From an uncultured Akkermansia sp. (GTDB taxonomy: Bacteria > Verrucomicrobiota > Verrucomicrobiia > Verrucomicrobiales > Akkermansiaceae), in the NCBI GenBank assembly GCA_947588645.1, contig CANPYO010000007.1, positions 1 to 41,970 on the forward strand: 41,970 nucleotides of DNA. The letters run 5' to 3'. The notes under the pieces were generated by a model that ran no database searches, was not told the DNA's origin, and worked only from the letters and a program-made list of their open reading frames with translations. A program made the translations under genes and the position numbers. This document shows positions 24,777 through 33,191 of the stretch, piece after piece; position 1 is the first letter of the stretch; every line of letters starts with the position of its first letter.

Positions 24777-26321
24777 ATGCTAGAATATCGCGAAGAAAAA
24801 ACAAAAAAAGGAGGCATCGCCATCGTTGGTATCGGCGGCGCCGGTGCGAATGTGCTCAAGTGTTTTAACGCTTCCAGCGCTGACCATGTGCGTCTCTACA
24901 TCATGTCGCTGGATGAGCGAGTGGGGCACGCCTGCGGCAATGTGGAGTTTATTCAGCTGGGTGAAGGAATCAGCCACGGCCTTGGCTCCGGCGGCGACCC
25001 AGACGTGGGCAAACAGGCCATGGAAGAAAGCGGGCAGCGCGTTATGGAAATGCTGCAGGACATCAAACTGGTGGTGATGGTAGCGGGACTTGGTGGAGGG
25101 ACGGGTTCCGGCGCAGCGCCGGAGCTGGCGAGGCTGGTGAGAGAAGCCGGCGTGTTCCTTGTGAGCGTGCTGGTGATGCCCTTTAGTTTCGAAGGCAAAC
25201 GACGCGTAGAACAGGCGGAACAAGCACACGAACAAATTGCGCGTCTCTCTGACATCGTTTTCTGCTTTGAAAACGACTACATGGAGGGACTTTTCCTCGA
25301 CCGCAGCGGTGCGCGCGAAGTATTTGAGGAAGTTGACCGACTGCTCGCTAAGGCCACAGCATCGGTACCGATGATGGCGACCTCTCCCGGTCTCATTAAC
25401 CTCGGTTTGGATGAGCTTGCAGCGGCCCTGGAAAATAGCGATTCACGCTGCGTGTTCGGCTCCGGTAGTGGTTATGGAACCGACCGGGCTGAGCAAGCCG
25501 CCCGTGCCGCCATAGATTCCCCTCTTTCCGCTTATCATGGGGCATTACGCTTCGCCCGCAAAGCGATCGTGCACATCGCCGGCGGCGATTCGCTTTCTAT
25601 CAGCGAGATTCGCCAGGCTATGGAGGTGGTGCGCACGGCTCTCGGTAGTGAAGACGTGCAGATATTTTTTGGCGCTTCCGTGAAAGCAAGTCTCGGTGAG
25701 GAGGTGCGCGTCACCCTTATTGCCTCAATTGACGCAGAGGAATTCAAGGCTGCCTGCAAGGAAGCGCCGATTCCCCAACGTCCGCAAGAAGAAGACCGAG
25801 AAATCGAAACGGAAACGGATGACAGCAATGAGCCGCCGGAGAAAATAGATGAAGAGGCACCTGCCGTCGCGGATGCCGAGCCTGCTCCCCCCGAGCTCGA
25901 CGAGGATCCTGTGGATGAATATGAGGTGGAGGAAGCTGAAGTGGAGGATGTCGACGAAGACGAAAATCTCTATGATGAAGAAGAAGATTCGCGTGACACC
26001 CCCGAGTCGCATGAAGCTTCCCAGCCGGCTCCTTTGGCACAAAATCCCCGCCAGCTCGATCTCTTCTCCTCCGCGGCGCAGAGCGCTCCTGTTGATCAGG
26101 AGGAAGAATACATGCCTCCCGTGGCCAAGGTACACCCCGGAGCGTTGCGCGACCACGATGAAGACGAACCTTCCGGAGGAAGGCGCTACGGTACCGCTTC
26201 CTCTAACCATTACATTCCCTCTGGAGGAAATCGTTCACCCCAGGAAGCGACTTCTGACGATCTGGATACTCCCCCATCCTTGCGCAATAATGACCTCCGC
26301 GGCGCCTTCCAAAACCGCTAA
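24777..26321 (+). CDS. ftsZ: Cell division protein FtsZ, divergent, with acidic linker
   Basis: Tubulin-like GTPase forming the Z-ring. The GTP-binding fold is clear: IAIVGIGGAGANVLKCF, GGDPDVGKQAMEES, signature GLGGGTGSGAAPEL (GGGTGSG at 106-112). The T7 loop, usually NxDFxD, reads NLGLDE (208-213). One catalytic Asp is replaced by Gly and the other by Glu or shifted by one place. Residues about 325-415 are an extremely acidic linker, unusually long and Asp/Glu-rich, followed by a Pro/Ser/Gly-rich part. A conserved C-terminal peptide survives as DLDTPPSLRNN (495-505), able to bind FtsA. The total of 514 residues exceeds the usual ~380-400. Its stop overlaps the ATG of the next small frame (TAATG). 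Confidence 0.95.
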   Translation: MLEYREEKTKKGGIAIVGIGGAGANVLKCFNASSADHVRLYIMSLDERVGHACGNVEFIQLGEGISHGLGSGGDPDVGKQAMEESGQRVMEMLQDIKLVVMVAGLGGGTGSGAAPELARLVREAGVFLVSVLVMPFSFEGKRRVEQAEQAHEQIARLSDIVFCFENDYMEGLFLDRSGAREVFEEVDRLLAKATASVPMMATSPGLINLGLDELAAALENSDSRCVFGSGSGYGTDRAEQAARAAIDSPLSAYHGALRFARKAIVHIAGGDSLSISEIRQAMEVVRTALGSEDVQIFFGASVKASLGEEVRVTLIASIDAEEFKAACKEAPIPQRPQEEDREIETETDDSNEPPEKIDEEAPAVADAEPAPPELDEDPVDEYEVEEAEVEDVDEDENLYDEEEDSRDTPESHEASQPAPLAQNPRQLDLFSSAAQSAPVDQEEEYMPPVAKVHPGALRDHDEDEPSGGRRYGTASSNHYIPSGGNRSPQEATSDDLDTPPSLRNNDLRGAFQNR

Positions 26322-26497
26322 TGCAAATCCGTGTGAAAGAAGTCTCAAAAACACTCGTAATTGCCACGCTGCTGTGTTTAGTCGCGGGAACCGGCGCCTC
26401 GATCAAAAATCAACATATCATTCTCGGATCCGATCAGAGTCATGATGCGGGTACTGCCGGTTGTTGCAACTCTCGCAACCATGTCTCTATCCCTTAA
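26321..26497 (+). CDS. Small 58-residue protein with signal or anchor helix, coupled to ftsZ
   Basis: The ATG shares its first base with the last base of the ftsZ stop (TAATG), a classic restart arrangement. The product begins MQIRVKEVSKTLVIATLLCL, a basic start followed by a hydrophobic segment, then VAGTGASIKNQHI. It ends with a Cys pair and SRNHVSIP. It may be a small secreted or single-pass membrane protein. No homologue is recognised. A larger overlapping frame starting at 26442 belongs to the next gene but its real start is downstream, so the two genes need not overlap. The only support is coupling position and the signal-like N-terminus. Confidence 0.45.
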   Translation: MQIRVKEVSKTLVIATLLCLVAGTGASIKNQHIILGSDQSHDAGTAGCCNSRNHVSIP

Positions 26498-26534
26498 CCG
26501 ATCCATAAAATTTTCCCCACATCATATTCCTCAT

Positions 26535-29051
26535 ATGGCTATCTCACGCACAAAAAAGATAATTGGCGGAGTCGTCATCATCCTGGCAGCCGGAGCGGTC
26601 TTTTGCTACTACAAGCCGGAATTGACACGCAAGTATTTACCCGCCGATCTGTGTAACATACTGCGTATTCCACGCACTATGCCAGGCAGTTACATCCAGA
26701 GCATTCTCACGGCAGAAGATTGGACCAACCCGGAACAGGCTACAGCTAAACTCACCAAGCTGATAGACGAACGCCTGCAATCCACAGACCCGGAGGCTGT
26801 GGCTCAATTTATTTCTGAACCGCAAAACCGCTTACTGCTAGCAGATGCCAACATGCTCACCACGGAAAAACGCGGAGAACAAGCGCTCGCTAAAATTGAT
26901 GAGCAGCGCCGAGCTGATCTTGATCAGCTCAAAAAGGAACATGACGAGCTCATGCAAAATGTACCGGCCGGCACCCAGCCACCTGCTAAGTTCGCGCACC
27001 TTGACAGCATGCGTATGCAGCGCATAAAAACGATTGAAGATGAACTCGCCGCCAACCACTCAATCCCCCAATCGACGAACATCGCAGAGTTAGTAGGCAG
27101 CAACTTAGACTGGGCTGCTCAACTGAGCTCCAGCGGCGAGGATTCCCATACCGGCGAGACTTTGTCCATCCTCCAAAAAATCGCGGACAAGGATCCTGAT
27201 ATGCCCTACGACACAATGAAGCGCAATATCGCCACTGCCACTGCCCTCGAATTCGCGCGTCAGGGGCTTTCGCAGGACGATGCTGTGAATCGCGTTGAAT
27301 TGCTCACAAGAGCGTGGGAAAAAGGCGACCTCAATAAAAGCTTTAATAAGCTTCCCATGTGGCAAATGCGCGTGGTATGCGGGCTAAAAGGTCGCGGCGT
27401 ACTCAATGGAGCTTTCAGCGGCAATGACCAGTCCGGTTCCGTGAATAGCATGAAATTCAGCCAACAGAACGTTCATCTGCCAGCTTATCGCTACACGGGC
27501 TCGTGTTGGCAGGCTCCCTACCGCACATACAACATTTATGGCGATTCCGTGCAGGGGCCCTTCTATCACGCTCCGTTTAATGAGTTCTATGACGGCAAGT
27601 TCAACCAGCTCACGCGTGAGGTCGGTGGCGTGTGCGGTGGTCTGTCTCACTACGGCGCCACCACGGCCACAGCGAACGGTATCCCCGCCTTGACTGCCGG
27701 AGAACCTGCCCACTGCTCCTATGTCGTGTTGGTGGACGGCAAATGGACGCCTGCATACTCGCTAAGCTGGCAGCGCGGGCTGCACTGGCAGGTGTTCTCA
27801 GGAGTTCATGTCTTTAGCTCTCTGCGCATGGCGGACAAGCTGTTTTCACCGGAGCAGGAGAAGCAAACGAATCTTTCGAGTGCGCAGCTGAGTCTTGCAA
27901 ATCTGTACGCGACTAGCGATACCGAGAAGGCACGAGGACTCTACTTGGATGCCATTAAATCCCAACCTCTCAATTATTACGCTTGGCGTGACTACACCAA
28001 TTTCCTGACAACTACGGCTGCGGATAATCCCACCCCCTGGCTTGAGCTTTGTGATAACCTGAATGCGAATCTTGCCCAGGCATTCCCTGAAATGACTGCC
28101 ACCATGCTCCGCCAGCTCGTGTACCCCAACCTCAAAAAAATGCAAGGGGCAAACAAAGAAGAGCTGCGTCGGGTTGCCGTCGATTTTTGGAAAAATGTGC
28201 AGGAGATGGGACCTGATCCGGAATGGGACAAGTCTTTCAAAGGACGCTGGGATGTGGAGAACATGTTGAATTCTCAGCTGGATATGCTAGGCTTTGACCC
28301 CAAGAAGGATGGTGCTGCATTGGATTTTTTGCGCGATGCGTTGAGGGAAGTAGCGAAAAAAACCGACTACGCCACCGTGATGCTCTCGTGGAGTGCAGAG
28401 CTGTCCAAAGCTTTACCCGATGACAAGAAGGCAGAAGTTTTGAAGGCGATGACAAGTGCGCTGGGTAGCGGTACTGGCAGCTCTGATGATGATCGCGAAA
28501 AACTGCTCAACCCGGTGATTTTGGCTGCAGAAGCTGCCGGAGATCTGAACAGCTTCAACGCCTTAAGTTCTTCCCTGCCCCCCCAATACAAGAACCCTCC
28601 CGACAAACTGCCTGACACGCCAGTTTTCCCCGGGCAGCTCGTGTCACGAGGCGGCATGATCCGTGCTTCTTCTACATCTAGCTGGGACAAGCCATGTTCA
28701 CACTGGGGATTGCTCGAACCTGGCATAGGCGGTGTCTTCCACACAGGCAAGGATGAAAATGCCTGGGTGGTAGTAACACTCCCCAAGCAGGCAAACCTCA
28801 CTGGCATCACGCTTGTAACAACCGATCGCAATTTGAATCGCCTCGACAATATGAAGGTACAGGTATCAGAGACGGGCAGGGATGACGATTGGCACGATGT
28901 GGCTCAACTCGGAGCCTGCAAACAAAAGGTGCTACAGGTCGACCTGAGCGCCGCGCAACCTTTGGCAAAGTTTGTGCGTATCCTACGTCCGGGAGGTCCG
29001 GATTTCTTCCACCTGCGCGGCATCTTCGTATACGGTAAGCCTGCCGCTTAA
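26535..29051 (+). CDS. Envelope protein with transglutaminase-like core and discoidin-like tail (module copy 1)
   Basis: 838 residues from the ATG at 26535, chosen because it directly precedes a signal-anchor helix (RTKKIIGGVVIILAAGAVF). The frame itself opens at 26442. Residues 60-210 are helical and charged, with a likely coiled coil (DEQRRADLDQLKKEHDEL). The core around 355-415 reads EVGGVCGGLSHYG, GIPALTAGEPAHCSYVV, W-PAYSLSW. This resembles transglutaminase-like folds with Cys367 and His393, but no Asp occupies the third catalytic place. TPR-like helices follow (QPLNYYAWRDYTNFL). The last ~135 residues look like an F5/8 discoidin-type beta-sandwich ending GIFVYGKP. The protein at 36753-39455 is a paralogue. 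It is followed after 25 nt by its thioredoxin-like partner. Function is unknown. Peptide or glycan processing in the envelope is inference. Confidence 0.82.
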   Translation: MAISRTKKIIGGVVIILAAGAVFCYYKPELTRKYLPADLCNILRIPRTMPGSYIQSILTAEDWTNPEQATAKLTKLIDERLQSTDPEAVAQFISEPQNRLLLADANMLTTEKRGEQALAKIDEQRRADLDQLKKEHDELMQNVPAGTQPPAKFAHLDSMRMQRIKTIEDELAANHSIPQSTNIAELVGSNLDWAAQLSSSGEDSHTGETLSILQKIADKDPDMPYDTMKRNIATATALEFARQGLSQDDAVNRVELLTRAWEKGDLNKSFNKLPMWQMRVVCGLKGRGVLNGAFSGNDQSGSVNSMKFSQQNVHLPAYRYTGSCWQAPYRTYNIYGDSVQGPFYHAPFNEFYDGKFNQLTREVGGVCGGLSHYGATTATANGIPALTAGEPAHCSYVVLVDGKWTPAYSLSWQRGLHWQVFSGVHVFSSLRMADKLFSPEQEKQTNLSSAQLSLANLYATSDTEKARGLYLDAIKSQPLNYYAWRDYTNFLTTTAADNPTPWLELCDNLNANLAQAFPEMTATMLRQLVYPNLKKMQGANKEELRRVAVDFWKNVQEMGPDPEWDKSFKGRWDVENMLNSQLDMLGFDPKKDGAALDFLRDALREVAKKTDYATVMLSWSAELSKALPDDKKAEVLKAMTSALGSGTGSSDDDREKLLNPVILAAEAAGDLNSFNALSSSLPPQYKNPPDKLPDTPVFPGQLVSRGGMIRASSTSSWDKPCSHWGLLEPGIGGVFHTGKDENAWVVVTLPKQANLTGITLVTTDRNLNRLDNMKVQVSETGRDDDWHDVAQLGACKQKVLQVDLSAAQPLAKFVRILRPGGPDFFHLRGIFVYGKPAA

Positions 29052-29076
29052 GTTCTACTCTCTTATCAACTCAAGC

Positions 29077-30351
29077 ATGAAAGCAACAATGAAAAAACTT
29101 ATTCTTCCTCTTCTTACCGGGCTAGTCATGCAAGGCCCCGTAGTAGCTGAGCCCATGCTAGTGGATTCCTTTGATGCGGCGCAATCCGTCTTGCAGGATG
29201 ATGGCTATGTTCTCTTCGCCTTTGCGCAAGATTGGGATGACAGTAGTGCCATAATATGCCGTAACCTCATGAACTCGCAAGCAGTCAAACAGGCAGCGGG
29301 CAATGCCGTGTTCATGGAGGTTCCTGTACCCAACGTGCTGACGGATGAACTCAAGGAAACCAATAAGGCCAGGTTTGGGAAACTGTCTGTGCCTGATGCC
29401 CCAGATTACCCCGCCATCCTTATGCTTACCAAAAATGGTCGCCACTATGCTACCCTCTGCGGTCCCTCTGTACGCAATGCCGATCCGCAGGATATCGCCA
29501 AAACCATCTCAAGTTATATGGCGGCCATGCACAAGCAAGAGGAACTGCTCGCCCAAGCCGAAAAGGCGGAAGGAGTAAAAAAGGCCAATCTGCTTGGCGA
29601 AGCCTCTAGCCTGCCCGGCATCAATCCACCAGAACGAATTGGCAACATCATTGCCCAGATAAAAAAGCTCGACCCGGAAAATGAGACCGGCTACGCCAGA
29701 AAACTCATTAACCCGTTTGATTTATCAATGGAAATCTTCGGCATCGAAACGAGCACGGAGGCTGGTAAAGGTTGGCAAGCGGCTCTCGCTCAAGCTGAGG
29801 CTTACCTGAAGGATCCTGTATACAGCAATGATCAAAAACAGGCGCTCTATGCCATCAGCATCGGTATCATGCGCCGCCATATGGGCGCCAGGGCCGCCGC
29901 TCAAATCCGCGAATACGCGCGGGCCATGGCTGCTCTCAACCCGGACAGCTATCTGGGTCAATCCGCCAAGGCTGTAGAACGCGACTGGGGGGTGGGCTTC
30001 AACTTGGTGGAAGGATGGACGCCGGATGTAGTCAGTGGACCAAGTGAGCCCATTGAGTTATCCGGACCTCTTCCTTTCACGGCACCCGGTACCTACAAGG
30101 TGACTTTCACTTACACTAGGGGGAGGCACTCGGCCAATATTCGTTCTGTCTCGCTCTACGATGGCTCGCAGCTCATTGCGCAGGACGAACACGAAGGTTC
30201 TGCCGGAAGAACCGCCGAGGACAACGTGTACACTCTCGCGGTGGAGAGCGCGCCGAAGGATCCACACCTTTTCATCCGGTTTGACCAAAACAAAAACCGA
30301 GATCAAAACGGGCGCAGCGATTCATACGGACGTATTACCATCACGCAGTAA
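29077..30351 (+). CDS. Secreted thioredoxin-like protein without CXXC (module copy 1)
   Basis: 424 residues from the ATG at 29077 (29089 also possible). The frame opens further upstream but only this start gives a signal peptide (KKLILPLLTGLVMQGPVVA). Residues about 25-140 look like a thioredoxin fold: SFDAAQSVLQDDGYVLFAFA, then WDDSSAIICRNLM where WCGPC would be expected, then the cis-Pro region DAPDYPAILMLTKNGR. The CXXC pair is absent, leaving one Cys, so ordinary disulfide exchange is unlikely. Residues 150-330 are helical and shared in outline with the partner of module 2 (KANLLGEASSLPGI versus KEELQREALSYTDL). A C-terminal beta-sandwich (about 330-424) is extra. Its 3' end overlaps the convergent phosphatase gene by 30 bases. 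Confidence 0.75.
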   Translation: MKATMKKLILPLLTGLVMQGPVVAEPMLVDSFDAAQSVLQDDGYVLFAFAQDWDDSSAIICRNLMNSQAVKQAAGNAVFMEVPVPNVLTDELKETNKARFGKLSVPDAPDYPAILMLTKNGRHYATLCGPSVRNADPQDIAKTISSYMAAMHKQEELLAQAEKAEGVKKANLLGEASSLPGINPPERIGNIIAQIKKLDPENETGYARKLINPFDLSMEIFGIETSTEAGKGWQAALAQAEAYLKDPVYSNDQKQALYAISIGIMRRHMGARAAAQIREYARAMAALNPDSYLGQSAKAVERDWGVGFNLVEGWTPDVVSGPSEPIELSGPLPFTAPGTYKVTFTYTRGRHSANIRSVSLYDGSQLIAQDEHEGSAGRTAEDNVYTLAVESAPKDPHLFIRFDQNKNRDQNGRSDSYGRITITQ

Positions 30352-30834
30352 AAGCTCCGCCCTCAGGTCCTCCACAAGCTTCGGCATGCTGCCCGCCAGC
30401 AGTTGAACCACGGCGTCAAAGTCAGCTGCCCCACCGTAGTAAGGATCCGGCACCTCCTGCAGCGTGCATCCCGTCGGGAACCACCTGCTCATGGGGAGAA
30501 CTTTTGCCGTACTCTCGCGCAACACTCGCTGCACATCGCGCAAATTTTCTGCATCCTGAGGGATAATGAGATCGAAATGCATCCCATCGCTCTGCCTCAG
30601 CTGTCGCGCGCGATGCCCGTCATATCCGAACCCGGCGCGATTCAGGGCGGCGAGCATACGCGAATCCGGCTTACTGCCCACGTGATAGGAAGCTGTGCCG
30701 CAAGAATCCACAAGAACGCGCCCTGACATCTCGGTTTTCTTCAATGCCGTTCGACACACAATTTCTGCGGCCGGGCTACGACAGATATTTCCGAGACACA
30801 CAAAGAGAATGCGAAATTGGGATAAAGAGTGCAT
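30322..30834 (-). CDS. Low-molecular-weight protein-tyrosine phosphatase
   Basis: Cytosolic phosphatase of 170 residues. The P-loop FVCLGNICRSP contains the nucleophile Cys13 and Arg19 (C-X5-R), and the general-acid Asp130 lies in PDPYYGG. Family length is about 150-170. The frame is open for 80 codons further upstream, into the divergent queE gene, but the ATG at 30834 sits right before the conserved fold. In bacteria these enzymes often act with capsule or exopolysaccharide tyrosine kinases, or on arginine phosphate. No such partner lies here. The 3' end overlaps the preceding convergent gene by 30 bases. Confidence 0.94.
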   Translation of the reverse strand: MHSLSQFRILFVCLGNICRSPAAEIVCRTALKKTEMSGRVLVDSCGTASYHVGSKPDSRMLAALNRAGFGYDGHRARQLRQSDGMHFDLIIPQDAENLRDVQRVLRESTAKVLPMSRWFPTGCTLQEVPDPYYGGAADFDAVVQLLAGSMPKLVEDLRAELLLRDGNTSV

Positions 30835-30846
30835 AGTTGATTTACG

Positions 30847-30875
30847 TTGACCGCGCCTGCTGTTTCTGGTATGTA
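30847..30875 (+). promoter_or_regulatory. Putative queE promoter
   Basis: TTGACC (30847-30852), 17 nt, TATGTA (30870-30875) on the plus strand, with the queE ATG 28 nt further on. No preQ1 riboswitch-like structure is evident in the short leader. Confidence 0.5.
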
Positions 30876-30903
30876 TGAGGTGCCGCCATCCTAGCACATT
30901 GCC

Positions 30904-31563
30904 ATGCACATTGCACGCCTGAATCATGCACCGGAACTCTTTTTTTCTCTGCAAGGGGAGGGAATAAGCGCGGGTGCTCCAGCTGCCTTCTTGCGCCTGG
31001 CCGGCTGCAATTTGCATTGCTTGTGGTGCGACTCCAAACACTCTTGGAACAACTCCATTGAATTGCCTCCGCATGAGGTGGCGGCACGTCTGCTGGAACT
31101 CCCCGCCAAACGCGTAATTATCACCGGTGGAGAGCCACTTTTGCAGGCTAATGAGCTTGCTGCCCTTCTCCTCTTGCTCCCGTCAGACTACGTGATTGAG
31201 GTGGAAACCAATGGCACGCTTCCTCCGCCGCCGGAGCTTCTACTACGTGTGAATCAATGGAATGTATCCCCCAAGTTGCCTCATTCCGGCAACTCGTCCA
31301 GTAGTCTGCAACCCCAAGTATTGACTGTATTTGCTTCCCTCCCGCATTCTTGGTTCAAGTTTGTCGTTACCGGAGAAGAGGATTGGCTCCATATCGCCCA
31401 GCTCGGTCTCCCGAATGAGAAAATCCTCCTCATGCCCTGTGCTGCAGACCGTACCTCATACCGCCGACTGCTCCCCATTGTTGCCGACATCTGCCTTGCT
31501 CACCACGTCCGGCTTAGCCCACGCCTTCATATTGAACTCTGGGACACTCGGCTCGGCGTATAG
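30904..31563 (+). CDS. queE: 7-carboxy-7-deazaguanine synthase
   Basis: Radical-SAM enzyme that contracts 6-carboxytetrahydropterin to 7-carboxy-7-deazaguanine in queuosine (tRNA) biosynthesis. 219 residues. The substrate-clamping start is ELFFSLQGEGISAGAPAAFL. The cluster motif is RLAGCNLHCLWCD, with Cys35, Cys39 and Cys42 (C-X3-C-X2-C). The SAM-binding GGEP lies at 75-78, and ETNGT and WNVSPKLPHSGN follow. The usual queC and queD partners are not in the window, so the pathway is dispersed. The gene is divergent from the phosphatase. A family A element begins 7 nt after its stop. Confidence 0.95.
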   Translation: MHIARLNHAPELFFSLQGEGISAGAPAAFLRLAGCNLHCLWCDSKHSWNNSIELPPHEVAARLLELPAKRVIITGGEPLLQANELAALLLLLPSDYVIEVETNGTLPPPPELLLRVNQWNVSPKLPHSGNSSSSLQPQVLTVFASLPHSWFKFVVTGEEDWLHIAQLGLPNEKILLMPCAADRTSYRRLLPIVADICLAHHVRLSPRLHIELWDTRLGV

Positions 31564-31569
31564 GCAAGT

Positions 31570-31727
31570 CAGGGCAACCGCATTAGAAAATGCGTTTGCC
31601 TATGTACGATGTACGATTTATTAATAACGTACGCATTGCGCAGATTTATTGATGAGTATAAACGAGGATGCCTGTCATAGGAGCCTTTTCTCTGCCGATG
31701 AACTTCTCTCAATTGTGTTTACCCCGG
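31570..31727 (+). repeat. Dispersed element, family A copy 4 (A4), short form
   Basis: 158 bp starting 7 nt after the queE stop. It opens with CAGGGCAACCGCATT. The hairpin arms are 31573-31584 and 31589-31600, one mismatch, loop AGAA. CCTATG, two heptamers (TACGATG, TACGATT), the family block (TATTAATAACGTACGC, TTGCGCAGATTT) and a short middle like that of A3 follow. It ends at CTTCTCTCAATTGTGTTTA. Confidence 0.75.
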
Positions 31728-31754
31728 AGCTAAATTCCCCAAATCATACCTCGT

Positions 31755-31935
31755 ACATAGGCAGACCCTGTCTGCCACCGCCGCTTTCTAACCACGTCCG
31801 TACCCTGTTTTATGAATACGCGTTCGCATCTGCTTTGCAGGTCCCGCAGCTCAGCTGCGCATTGTTTCCAAATCGCAAATCGTAAATCGTAAATGAATTA
31901 TGTGTTTGGATCGCTTTTCCCTAGGATGGATGTGC
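31755..31935 (-). repeat. Partial element upstream of the polysaccharide deacetylase
   Basis: On the minus strand, GGCAGAC/GTCTGCC arms (about 31770-31785) are followed by TATGTACGAGG and TATGATT, the family arrangement of hairpin plus heptamers. Further right are AAATCGC and AAATCGT heptamers (31875-31893), then a diverged copy of the integrase-flanking repeat ending GGATGGATGTGC at 31935. No gene is supported here. Confidence 0.5.
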
Positions 31936-31962
31936 AAATGCGTGCCTTGGGAAACGTAGGAC

Positions 31963-31990
31963 TTGATTTCGCAGTTGAAGCGCGTATAAT
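31963..31990 (+). promoter_or_regulatory. Promoter of the deacetylase-cobA/hemD-hemA operon
   Basis: TTGATT (31963-31968), 16 nt, perfect TATAAT (31985-31990). Transcription would start near 31997, leaving a ~19-nt leader that holds the ribosome site AAGGAGGA. Confidence 0.75.
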
Positions 31991-32002
31991 GGGGCTTCCG
32001 CA

Positions 32003-32009
32003 AGGAGGA
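32003..32009 (+). promoter_or_regulatory. Strong Shine-Dalgarno site of the deacetylase
   Basis: AAGGAGG ends 6 nt before the ATG at 32016. It fixes that start over the in-frame ATGs from 31893 onward, which lie upstream of the promoter. It is one of only two strong ribosome sites in the window. Confidence 0.85.
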
Positions 32010-32015
32010 AACATC

Positions 32016-33191
32016 ATGAAAAGGTTTTTCGGAATCGTGCTCATGGCGTTCGCGGTTTCGCTGAGCGTGGGTTGCTCGTCAAATAAGGGAAAGAAACCGC
32101 AGGAGCAGCCAGTAAGGGATCCACAGACAACGACAAGGATTGCACCGAGGCATCCAGTCAAGCATCACCCAAAGGATGTGAGCAAGCCCAAGAAGATGAC
32201 AAGGCCCACCAAGGTGACGACAGGGATGTTCAGACCCATGGTGCCGGGACGACGTGTAGCTCGCGTGAGCGTGCCGGGGAAATATGTGGCGCTCACGTTT
32301 GATGATGGGCCGAGTGCAAGCTACACTCCAAAGGTGTTGGATATATTGCGCCGCCACGGCGTTCATGCTACCTTTTTCGTGCTTGGGGAAAACGCGGCAA
32401 GAAATAAGGGGATACTGGCTCGCGCTGCGGCCGAGGGACACGAAATTGCGTCGCACACGTGGGATCATGCCAACCTCACCAAGCTGACCCATGCGCAAAT
32501 TGCATCCCAAATGGACCGTACAGCTTCCGTGATACGGGAAGCTACCGGTAGCGCACCTGCCCTGATGCGCCCGCCCTATGGGGCCACGGATCGGTCAATT
32601 GTGGACTACATGATGACGCAGTACGGTACGCCCAGTGTACTTTGGGACGTCGATACGGTGGATTGGAAGCATCCTGGCGTGAATGTGGTCATTAACCGCG
32701 CTGTGCAGCAAGCTCGCAATGGATCTATCATCCTCTTGCACGATATCCATGCTTCCACGCTGCAGGCTGTAGAGGGAGTAGTGGAAGGATTGTTGGCGCG
32801 CGGATTCAAATTGGTAACGGTGTCACAACTTCTTCGTATGGGGCGTAGCGCAGCTAACGCGCCCGCTCAGGAACCGGCAAGGTTGAGCGGTACAGCTGCT
32901 GTTGCACCGACAATTGCCAGCACGCCACCACCCAGTGATGAGGATACCGGAACCCCCACTACGCCTGAGCAAAAGTCTGCGGGGCCAGAGCAGCCGAAAC
33001 AGCCCGAAACTCCGTCCCCTGCTGAACCCCAGCAAGCCGAGGGTCCTGTTGATGCTCCCCCTGCGTCGGAAACAACTGATCCGCCTCAAATGGTCGAACC
33101 GAGCTCCCCGGCTCCGGAAACCGAGTCGAACCCCACCGAGTCGAAGTCGATTGGCGAGACTGAGCAGCAAACTCAGCCCGGTACGGAGTGA
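32016..33191 (+). CDS. Polysaccharide deacetylase (NodB domain) lipoprotein
   Basis: Metal-dependent carbohydrate esterase family 4 enzyme, 391 residues. The N-terminus MKRFFGIVLMAFAVSLSVGC is a lipoprotein signal with Cys20 as lipidation site. The NodB domain spans about 88-275 with TFDDGP (94-99), metal-binding His147 and His151 (HTWDH), RPPYG (185-189), the WDVDTVDW region and LHDIH (241-245), so all catalytic motifs are intact. The last ~100 residues are a Pro/Glu/Thr/Ser-rich low-complexity tail. Relatives remove acetyl groups from peptidoglycan GlcNAc or other N-acetylated glycans, and peptidoglycan is my best guess given the lipoprotein location. It overlaps the downstream cobA/hemD gene by four bases, an odd coupling of an envelope enzyme to tetrapyrrole synthesis. 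Confidence 0.92.
   Translation: MKRFFGIVLMAFAVSLSVGCSSNKGKKPQEQPVRDPQTTTRIAPRHPVKHHPKDVSKPKKMTRPTKVTTGMFRPMVPGRRVARVSVPGKYVALTFDDGPSASYTPKVLDILRRHGVHATFFVLGENAARNKGILARAAAEGHEIASHTWDHANLTKLTHAQIASQMDRTASVIREATGSAPALMRPPYGATDRSIVDYMMTQYGTPSVLWDVDTVDWKHPGVNVVINRAVQQARNGSIILLHDIHASTLQAVEGVVEGLLARGFKLVTVSQLLRMGRSAANAPAQEPARLSGTAAVAPTIASTPPPSDEDTGTPTTPEQKSAGPEQPKQPETPSPAEPQQAEGPVDAPPASETTDPPQMVEPSSPAPETESNPTESKSIGETEQQTQPGTE

Noticed and set aside
30835..31074. 80-codon N-terminal extension of the phosphatase
   Set aside because: It runs into the divergent queE gene, and the P-loop fold starts right after the ATG at 30834.
31893..32015. Upstream ATGs in frame with the deacetylase
   Set aside because: They precede the TATAAT promoter, and AAGGAGG points to the ATG at 32016.
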